Shown piece by piece: positions 1 through 5,183 of a stretch of 8,403 nt of DNA. The stretch lies in assembly GCA_026125925.1 (NCBI GenBank), contig JAHCKF010000134.1, forward strand, positions 1-8,403, given 5' to 3'. Source of the stretch: Pseudolabrys sp. Its GTDB lineage: Bacteria > Pseudomonadota > Alphaproteobacteria > Rhizobiales > Xanthobacteraceae. A model generated the notes under the pieces. That model ran no database searches, was not told the DNA's origin, and was given only the letters and a program-made list of their open reading frames with translations. Within the stretch, counting starts at the first letter, position 1, and the number at the start of each line of letters is the position of its first letter. A program made the translations under genes and the position numbers.

Positions 1-530
1 AGCGAACGCTGCGTGTCGGCCTGCTGCTTGTTGATGGCGTTGGTGGCGGCAAGCTGTTCGTAGCGTGCCAGATCGTTCTTGGCATTGGCGAGCAGCGCGT
101 CGTCCTGCGCCTTCTTGGCGATCGCCTGGTCGAGGGCGGCCTGAAAGGTGACGGGGTCGATCTGCGCCAGCACGTCGCCTCGTCTGACGTCCTGGCCCTC
201 CTTGAAATTGACGCTCAGCAGCTTGCCGTCGACCTGCGGCCGCACCGTGACGGTGTTGAGCGCGCGCGCGGTGCCGACGGCGTCGAGATAGACCGGCACG
301 TCGGCATATTGGGCGCCGGCGGCCAGCACCGGCACCGGACCGTCGCCGGCGAAGAAGCGGCCGCGCCGCTGCTGCTGCTGACCTTCGGTGCCGAAGACAT
401 AATAAAGCGCCGCGGCGACGCCGATCAGCACGACGCCATAGACCGCGTAACGCCGCCAGCGCGGGGGCTTCGTCGCCGGCGTTGCAACGACCTCCTTGCG
501 GATATCTTTCTGCGGGACGTTGACGTTCAT
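1..530 (-). CDS. RND efflux periplasmic adaptor (HlyD/MdtA-like membrane fusion protein), C-terminus cut off by window edge
   Basis: The ATG lies at 530-528 and 176 codons are visible before the left edge, so the 3' end is missing. The protein starts with a basic cytoplasmic tail (PPRWRRY), then one hydrophobic segment at about residues 28-46 acting as an uncleaved signal anchor, then a Gln/Arg-rich linker. Next comes the typical adaptor core: a beta strand around VPVYLDAVGTARA (78-90), the lipoyl-like half motif VDGKLLSVNFKEGQDVRRGD (100-119) with LAQIDP, and the start of the alpha-helical hairpin (AALDQAIAKKAQDDALLANA onward). The phrases ALNTVTVRPQVDGKLL and NDLARYEQLA closely resemble E. 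coli MdtA, the adaptor of a multidrug RND pump, rather than CusB/CzcB metal adaptors. Such adaptors bridge an inner-membrane RND pump and a TolC-like channel. The start overlaps the upstream outer-membrane gene by ATGA, and no good Shine-Dalgarno is visible, so translational coupling is likely. The RND pump gene should follow to the left. Confidence 0.93.
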   Translation of the reverse strand, partial: MNVNVPQKDIRKEVVATPATKPPRWRRYAVYGVVLIGVAAALYYVFGTEGQQQQRRGRFFAGDGPVPVLAAGAQYADVPVYLDAVGTARALNTVTVRPQVDGKLLSVNFKEGQDVRRGDVLAQIDPVTFQAALDQAIAKKAQDDALLANAKNDLARYEQLAATNAINKQQADTQRS

Positions 531-2008
531 TGGGGCTGGCTTTGGTTGTCCTGGGCTAACCGGGGTTTCGGCGACCAGCCCCCACCGAGCGCCTGATAAA
601 GACTGACAATGGCCTGCACATGCGCCAACCGCGCCTGCGTCAACGCGTCCTGGGCGCTGAACAGGGTTTGCTGGGTTTGCAGCACGGTGACGAGATCGAT
701 CGTACCCTCGCGCAGCCGCTGCTCCGATATGTCGTAGGCGCGCCGCGAACTTGCAACCACCTCGGCTTGCAGCCGCTCGGCCTGCGCGGTCTGGCGCACA
801 TTGCTGAGTGCGGTCTCGACGTCGGAGAAGCCGGAGATCACCGCCTTGCGATAGTTCTGCAGCAATTCGTCCTGCCGGCCCTTCTGGAAGTCGAGATTGC
901 CCTGCAGTTGGCCGCCGTCGAAGATCGGTTGCGTCAGGCCGCCGGCGATCGAATACAGCGTCGATTCCGGCCGCAGCAGCGTCTTCAGCACCGCGCTTTG
1001 CACGCCGCCTTGAGCGGTCAGGGAGATGCTCGGCAGCATTTGGGCGCGGGCGACTTGGACATTGGCGTTGGCGGCGGCGAGGTTGGCTTCGGCCTCGCGG
1101 ATGTCGGGGCGCTGCGCCAGCAGTTCTGACGGCAGGCCGGGCGTGACGCGCGGAATGGCGATGGCGCGTAGCGTGCCGCCTTTGACGCGGACGCTCTCCG
1201 GCGAGCGCGCCATCAGCACGGCGATGGTGTTGCGGTTGGCTTCGACCGTCTGCTGCAGCGGCGGGATGGCGGCGCGCTGGGTGTTGACCACGCTTTCCTG
1301 CTGCGCGATTTCGAGCGCCGAGGCGGTGCCGGCATTGGCGCGCTGCCTGATCAGCTCGAGCACGCGGTTGGCGCTGGTGAGGTTGTTGCGCGCCGCCTGC
1401 AAGCGATCCTGCGCCGCCAGCATCTGGAAGTAGGCGTTGGCCGCGCTGGCCACCGTCGACAGCGCCACCACCTCGCGGTCGAAGCGCGCGGCAACGGCGC
1501 TCTGTTCGGCCGAGCGCAAGGCGGCGCGGTTCTTGCCCCAGAAGTCGATTTCGTAGCTCGCCGTCATCGTCGCCGTCAGCACGTTGCTGTCGCGCGCGGT
1601 GGGCGAGATGCTGCGCGAGCCACGCGAGCGCTGGGCATCGGCATCCAAGGTGAAGTCCGGCAGCAACGGCGCGCCGGCGATCCGCGCATTGGCGTCGGCC
1701 TGGACGATGCGGGCGACCGCGGCGGCGACGTCGAGATTGGCGTCGTTCGCCTGTTCGATGATCGTCGTCAATTCGCGTGAGCGGAAGCCGCGCCACCAGT
1801 CGATCTTGGGCAGGGCGGCTTCGGCGATCCGCGGATCACGCGAGGCGATGCGATAGGCCGCCGGAATGTCGAGCCCCGGCTCCGGCGTGTCGGTGAGCAG
1901 ACAGCCGCCCAGGGTCAGTGTCAGGCCCGTTCCAACAAGCATCGTCGATATCCGGCGCCACGCCGTCCTTGTTTCGAACCGCCCCCGCTCCCCAGAACTG
2001 CAACGCAT
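527..2008 (-). CDS. NodT-family RND efflux outer-membrane lipoprotein (TolC-like channel)
   Basis: This 493-residue protein is the outer-membrane exit duct of a tripartite efflux pump. It has an N-terminal lipoprotein signal with positive charge (AWRR), a hydrophobic stretch and lipobox LGGC, with the acylated Cys at residue 36. Two outer-membrane efflux protein repeats follow at roughly 70-270 and 285-475. Recognisable family stretches include IDWWRGFRSREL (about 69-80), ASYEIDFWGKNRAALRSAEQ and GLPSELLAQRPDIREAEANL, the last being the hallmark of the second repeat, and the C-terminal VSLYQALGGGW. The length is normal for the NodT subgroup. I chose the ATG at 2008 because a start at 1942 would leave a signal peptide with no positive charge, although the Shine-Dalgarno at 2008 is weak. 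The gene lies 54 bp behind the sensor gene, and its stop overlaps the adaptor start by 4 bp (ATGA), placing it in the efflux operon. The substrate cannot be read from this protein. Confidence 0.95.
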   Translation of the reverse strand: MRCSSGERGRFETRTAWRRISTMLVGTGLTLTLGGCLLTDTPEPGLDIPAAYRIASRDPRIAEAALPKIDWWRGFRSRELTTIIEQANDANLDVAAAVARIVQADANARIAGAPLLPDFTLDADAQRSRGSRSISPTARDSNVLTATMTASYEIDFWGKNRAALRSAEQSAVAARFDREVVALSTVASAANAYFQMLAAQDRLQAARNNLTSANRVLELIRQRANAGTASALEIAQQESVVNTQRAAIPPLQQTVEANRNTIAVLMARSPESVRVKGGTLRAIAIPRVTPGLPSELLAQRPDIREAEANLAAANANVQVARAQMLPSISLTAQGGVQSAVLKTLLRPESTLYSIAGGLTQPIFDGGQLQGNLDFQKGRQDELLQNYRKAVISGFSDVETALSNVRQTAQAERLQAEVVASSRRAYDISEQRLREGTIDLVTVLQTQQTLFSAQDALTQARLAHVQAIVSLYQALGGGWSPKPRLAQDNQSQPQ

Positions 2009-2062
2009 GAATCGTAACTTTCAACGCAACGAATAAAGACGAACAGATTTGAAAAGTCGCGG

Positions 2063-2551
2063 CTACCGTTTCCCCTCGGCCGCGCGTTCGCGGGAGCGAT
2101 GCCGCCAGTCCGCAAGCGCCTTGCGTCCGTTCTGCGACATCTGCTCGGCGGCGGTGGCGAAAACGTTTTGCAGGGCGACGTCAAACGCCTGGCGCGCGCT
2201 ACGCGTGTCGTTCATCGCCGCGCGCATCGCGGCGGGGTCGAACGGTTCCTTGCGCAGATTGTCGCGAATGCTTTCCTGCGCCGCGCGGTAGGCGGTCTGG
2301 GTCTGCTCGATGGCCGGGCGGTTCGCTTCCATCTGCTTGAGAAGGATGTCGCGATCGGCCTGCGGCAGGCCGGAGGCGAGCCGCTCGGTGCGCACGAAGA
2401 CGTCGCGGTCCCACATGCGCGGCGGCGGCGCCGGACGCACCGCCATGGCGATGGCAATGCCGATGAAGAACAGGTTGAGCGCCAGCGAGCCGAGCAGCAG
2501 CCAGCGCGTGGCCGGCCGCGCCGCCGTCGGCGTGACGTGCGTGGCCGTCAT
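2063..2551 (-). CDS. Membrane-anchored periplasmic sensor of the Metal_resist/CnrX-like (Spy/CpxP-related) family
   Basis: The protein has 162 residues. A short cytoplasmic N-terminus is followed by one transmembrane anchor at about 16-38 (WLLLGSLALNLFFIGIAIAM) and an all-helical periplasmic domain at about 45-150. The patterns ERLASGLPQADRDIL, RPAIEQTQTAYRAAQ and EPFDPAAMRAAM are typical of proteins named periplasmic heavy-metal sensor. CnrX, the family's known member, holds an anti-sigma factor inactive until Ni or Co binds. The start at 2551 gives an ATGA overlap with the upstream anti-sigma gene and a clean anchor at the N-terminus. A longer reading from 2734 would prepend about 60 Arg-rich residues that are antisense noise inside the neighbouring gene. 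The periplasmic part has no Cys and only one His (H151, near the C-terminus), so the His ligands of CnrX are absent. Family membership is fairly sure, but the ligand is unknown. A chaperone-like role similar to Spy or CpxP is an alternative. Confidence 0.85.
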   Translation of the reverse strand: MTATHVTPTAARPATRWLLLGSLALNLFFIGIAIAMAVRPAPPPRMWDRDVFVRTERLASGLPQADRDILLKQMEANRPAIEQTQTAYRAAQESIRDNLRKEPFDPAAMRAAMNDTRSARQAFDVALQNVFATAAEQMSQNGRKALADWRHRSRERAAEGKR

Positions 2552-2901
2552 GGACGTGCTCCGGAGAGCGGCTCGGGATCGAACACGAAGAAGCCGGCGT
2601 CGGCGCTGCTGACGACGGTCGTCTGGTCGAGTTGATCGATCGTGCGGTCGAGGCCGGCGATGCCGATGTAGAAGCCGAGCAGGGCGCTGCAGGCCAGCGC
2701 CGCCATGCGCGGCCAGGCCGGCGCGAACTGCCAATCGAGCAGCACCGCGGGCACCAGCTTCCAGAATGGCACCTTCTGGCGCGGCAACGGCGGCTGCAGG
2801 CGCTGCATCACGCGCGCCACCGCGGCATCGTCCGCCGGGCGCGGCGCCGTCACGCGCTTGAGCGCGGCATCGAGGAAATCGGTCTGCTGTTTCTTGGTCA
2901 T
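2548..2901 (-). CDS. Small single-pass membrane protein, probable anti-sigma factor (CnrY-like by position and topology)
   Basis: The protein has 117 residues. The N-terminal part, about 1-45, is charged and predicted helical (MTKKQQTDFLDAALKRV, then DDAAVARVMQRLQPPLP). One transmembrane segment follows at about 64-84 (RMAALACSALLGFYIGIAG), then a short C-terminal tail of about 33 residues. No zinc-binding HxxxCxxC anti-sigma motif is present. It sits between an ECF sigma gene, 22 bp upstream, and a CnrX-like sensor that it overlaps by ATGA. A short cytoplasmic helix joined to one TM helix is the layout of CnrY, which wraps the sigma factor CnrH. The anti-sigma function is therefore inferred from context and topology, not from a sequence motif. 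A GAGGGGG Shine-Dalgarno lies about 11 nt ahead of the ATG. It could instead be an uncharacterised accessory membrane protein. Confidence 0.7.
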   Translation of the reverse strand: MTKKQQTDFLDAALKRVTAPRPADDAAVARVMQRLQPPLPRQKVPFWKLVPAVLLDWQFAPAWPRMAALACSALLGFYIGIAGLDRTIDQLDQTTVVSSADAGFFVFDPEPLSGARP

Positions 2902-2923
2902 ATTACGCGAACCCCCTCATCGA

Positions 2924-3478
2924 TTACGTTTCATCGGCGCTGTCGCCGAGCCCGCGCCGCAGGTTCTGCTTGGCGCGCACCAATAATGTCTCGACCGCCG
3001 AAACGGTTGTTCCCATCACCTCGGCGACTTCGGCGTTGCTCATGCCGTCACCGTAAGTGAGCACGATGGCCGTCCGCTGCCGATCCGGCAGTTGTCCGAT
3101 CGCCTGCTGGACCAGGCGGTCGCGTTCGTTCTGTTCCGCGGCCTCGCCGGCGTCCGGAGACGGATCGGCGATTTCGCCGGCCTGGTCGAGATCGACCCAG
3201 GCCGCCTTGCGCTTGCGGTCGAGGCACAGGTTGACCACGATCCGTGTGAGCCAAGTCCGGAACGCCGCCAAAGGCTGCCAGCGCGGGGCGTGGGTCCAGA
3301 CCCGGAGCATCGCTTCCTGGACCACGTCCTCGGCGTCGGCGGCATTGCCGAGGATACGCCGGGCGAGCCCGAGCATCGCCCCGACATGACGGCGGGACAG
3401 GGTTCGGTAGGCCGTTTCGTCGCCTTTCGCGACCCTGGCCATGAGGGCCAGATCGCTGGCGTCGTCGCTATCGTCCAT
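2924..3478 (-). CDS. ECF-type (sigma-70 family) RNA polymerase sigma factor
   Basis: The protein has 184 residues, the usual length for an extracytoplasmic-function sigma factor. Region 2 spans about 22-90, with the core-binding and -10 recognition stretch DAEDVVQEAMLRVW (48-61), then WLTRIVVNLCLDRKRK at region 2.4. An acidic linker (DPSPDAGEAAEQNERD) leads to region 4 at about 121-176, including LPDRQRTAIVLTYGDGMSNA and the helix-turn-helix AEVMGTTVSAVETLLVRAKQ that reads the -35 element. No C-terminal extension is present. It is the first gene of the efflux operon, followed 22 bp later by the probable anti-sigma gene, so it probably drives its own operon once the anti-sigma factor lets go. 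The ATG at 3478 is the only in-frame ATG that keeps the family N-terminus, and the ribosome-binding site is weak. Target promoters could not be identified by eye. Confidence 0.95.
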   Translation of the reverse strand: MDDSDDASDLALMARVAKGDETAYRTLSRRHVGAMLGLARRILGNAADAEDVVQEAMLRVWTHAPRWQPLAAFRTWLTRIVVNLCLDRKRKAAWVDLDQAGEIADPSPDAGEAAEQNERDRLVQQAIGQLPDRQRTAIVLTYGDGMSNAEVAEVMGTTVSAVETLLVRAKQNLRRGLGDSADET

Positions 3479-3697
3479 GTCGTGCCGGCGGCCGCCATCG
3501 GAAACACCACGTCATCATTGTCGGTCTATCCGATAAACGCATGACTGCGCCAAAACCTGTGGTGTCCCATGGCGGCGCGTACGGCATTTCACGGGTCGTC
3601 ATTGGGACTAAGCTGTTGAATTAGCGCTCTTTTGCAAGCTTACCCCGGTGCGGCAAGCCATACCAAGCGGAATTTGCCGCGAATTTTACGCCGCCGC
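3479..3697. other. Intergenic region upstream of the ECF sigma/efflux operon
   Basis: This 219-bp stretch lies between the stop of the monooxygenase and the start of the sigma gene, both on the minus strand. It is less GC-rich than the genes in its middle part (about 3530-3690) and must hold the promoter of the efflux operon unless transcription reads through from the monooxygenase. The best sigma-70-like match on the minus strand is TTGGCG, 17 bp, GATAGA near 3530-3560, which is weak. No convincing ECF-type GGAAC element in the right orientation and no terminator with a T-run was found. A short GCGG/CCGC stem near 3669-3682 is too small to call. Confidence 0.5.
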
Positions 3698-4921
3698 TCA
3701 GCCGGCGCGGCCGACATCCGCCAGCGCGAAGCCGGCGACGCGCTTGTAGCTGTCCGACAGGGCCCGCAATTCGTCCTGGCTGATGTAGGCGTCGAGGTTG
3801 TCGAAGGGCCGGTCGCCGACCAGCTCCTCGACCTTGATGTTGATGAAGTCCGGCGGCTGTGCCCGGTTGGTGCGCACCACCTGGGCGGCCGGTTCGGCGC
3901 GGGCGGCCTCGTAGGCCTTGAGTGCATCGCGCGGATCGGCGGCCTTGGCGAGACAGTCCGCCAGCGTCCGGGCATCGATGGCGGCCTGCGCGCCGCCATT
4001 GGAGCCGCGCGGATACATCGGATGCGCCGCGTCGCCGGCCAGCGTCACCCGGCCGAACGTCCACTGCGCGATCGGGTCCTTGTCGACCATCGGATATTCG
4101 AGGATCTGCTCGGCATCGCGGATCATCTGCGCAACGTCCAGCCAGTCGAAGCGCCAGCTCTCGTAGATCGGGAAGAAGTCGGCGAGGTTGCCCGGCTTGT
4201 TCCAGTCGTTCTGCGAGCGCGCGTCGTCGCGCTTGATCTCAGCCATCCAGTTGATGAGCTGGTTGCCTTCGCCATCGACGTTATCGACGATCGGATAGAT
4301 CACCATCTTGCCGGTATTGATCGAGCCGACGCGCATGTAAGTGCGGCCGTCGAGGATCGGCTTGCGCCGCGTGACGCCGCGCCAGGTATTGATGCCGGTG
4401 AAGACGACCTTGTCGCCCGGATAAAACTGTTTGCGGATCGCCGAATTGATGCCTTCGCAGGCGACGACGACATCGGCGCGCACCGCGTCGCGCTCCCTGA
4501 AGCGGACGGTGACGCCCGCCTCGTCCTGCTCGATGCCGGTGCATTCATAGCCGGTCACGACGGCGTCGGGCCCGAGTTCTCGGCACACCGCGTTGTACAA
4601 TATGAGATGCAGCTTGCCGCGGTGGATGCCGACTTCCGGATAGGCGTAGCCGGCATATTTGCCGCGATCCTCGCGGTAAATGAGCTGGCCGAAACGGTTG
4701 TAGAACCGGCTTTCCCGGTTCTCGATGCCGGCGGCGAGTAGTTCCTCGCCGAGCCCGAGGGCGGAGAATTCGCGCATGGCGTGGGGCAGCAGGGTGATGC
4801 CGACGCCCAGCGGCTTGATCGCGGGAACCCGTTCATAGACCCGGGCCGCGATGCCGCGCTTCTTCAGGTGCAGAGCAAGCGAGAGCCCGCAGACGCCGCC
4901 GCCGATGATCGCAATCGTCAT
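3698..4921 (-). CDS. FAD-dependent aromatic monooxygenase, PhzS-like (salicylate hydroxylase superfamily)
   Basis: This 407-residue protein is a class A flavoprotein monooxygenase, expected to use NAD(P)H and O2 to hydroxylate an aromatic substrate in the cytoplasm. The FAD Rossmann motif is at the N-terminus (IIGGGVCGLSLALHL, 5-19) with the ribose-binding acidic residue E30. The NAD(P)H/FAD DG motif reads CEGINSAIR (155-163), with Glu in place of the usual Asp. The GD motif LAGDAAHPMYPRGSNGGAQA (294-313) binds FAD. Several stretches match Pseudomonas PhzS as I recall it: PLGVGI, IHRGKLHLIL, WRGVT, INWM, EYPMVDKDPIAQW and the GD region. The start at 4921 puts the Rossmann motif at the N-terminus, with GGGAG about 11-12 nt upstream. 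An in-frame start at 5059 would add 46 residues of no family character. No phenazine biosynthesis gene is visible nearby, so a related substrate or a degradative or detoxifying role is as likely. Confidence 0.92.
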   Translation of the reverse strand: MTIAIIGGGVCGLSLALHLKKRGIAARVYERVPAIKPLGVGITLLPHAMREFSALGLGEELLAAGIENRESRFYNRFGQLIYREDRGKYAGYAYPEVGIHRGKLHLILYNAVCRELGPDAVVTGYECTGIEQDEAGVTVRFRERDAVRADVVVACEGINSAIRKQFYPGDKVVFTGINTWRGVTRRKPILDGRTYMRVGSINTGKMVIYPIVDNVDGEGNQLINWMAEIKRDDARSQNDWNKPGNLADFFPIYESWRFDWLDVAQMIRDAEQILEYPMVDKDPIAQWTFGRVTLAGDAAHPMYPRGSNGGAQAAIDARTLADCLAKAADPRDALKAYEAARAEPAAQVVRTNRAQPPDFINIKVEELVGDRPFDNLDAYISQDELRALSDSYKRVAGFALADVGRAG

Positions 4922-4981
4922 GGTTGTTTCATCTCCCGCACCAGCCTCGCCGCCCGGCAGGCGGGCCTCTGCTTTGCCGGC

Positions 4982-5010
4982 AATGGAAGCAATTGAGTTC
5001 GGCCTGTCAA
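4982..5010 (-). promoter_or_regulatory. Candidate sigma-70 promoter for the PhzS-like monooxygenase
   Basis: On the minus strand a perfect TTGACA (5010-5005) is followed, after 17 bp, by TCCATT (4987-4982), which matches TATAAT at three of six positions. Transcription would begin near 4975, giving a leader of about 54 nt ahead of the ATG at 4921. The -35 element is good and the -10 poor, so this is a candidate only. Confidence 0.4.
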
Positions 5011-5054
5011 TTCGTGTTCCGCAGGGCCGTAGCCGCCGGCCGGCCTGGCACCGT

Positions 5055-5078
5055 GGCAATAACGCAACCGTTATGGCC
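5055..5078. promoter_or_regulatory. Inverted repeat, candidate operator in the divergent monooxygenase / L,D-transpeptidase region
   Basis: The arms GGCAATAACG and CGTTATGGCC pair at 9 of 10 positions (one A/G mismatch) around a CAAC centre. A related half, GGCCAATAATGGC, follows at 5082-5094. The repeat sits about 45 bp upstream of the candidate TTGACA box of the monooxygenase and 105 bp upstream of the L,D-transpeptidase start. That position suits a dimeric regulator. No T-run follows, so a terminator is unlikely. No regulator gene is adjacent. Confidence 0.4.
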
Positions 5079-5183
5079 CTCGGCCAATAATGGCTATTCT
5101 GGTCTTGAATGTGCCTTGATCACGGGGCAATCAGGGGCCGGATCGGCGGCCGGCGGGGCGGCCGACCCTTTCAAAGGTGATAG

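Noticed and set aside
369..380. Four CTG repeats inside the adaptor gene.
   Set aside because: They simply encode a Gln run in the linker after the TM anchor. Four copies is ordinary in GC-rich DNA.
2552..2734. A longer N-terminus for the sensor gene.
   Set aside because: The extra 61 residues are Arg-rich noise overlapping the anti-sigma gene. The internal ATG gives an ATGA overlap and puts the TM anchor at the N-terminus.
3490..3530. GGAAAC about 16 bp before CGGTC on the plus strand, resembling an ECF promoter.
   Set aside because: It points away from the sigma gene, toward the 3' end of the monooxygenase, and no plus-strand gene follows.
3632..4741. A 369-codon plus-strand open frame opposite the monooxygenase.
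   Set aside because: Antisense shadow of a well-recognised flavoprotein gene, with no family features or convincing start signal.
3698..4921. A phenazine biosynthesis locus.
   Set aside because: Only a PhzS-like enzyme is present. No phzA-G or phzM gene is seen, so a phenazine pathway cannot be claimed.
4922..5059. A longer N-terminus for the PhzS-like monooxygenase.
   Set aside because: The FAD-binding motif must lie at the very N-terminus, and the ATG at 4921 has a suitable Shine-Dalgarno.
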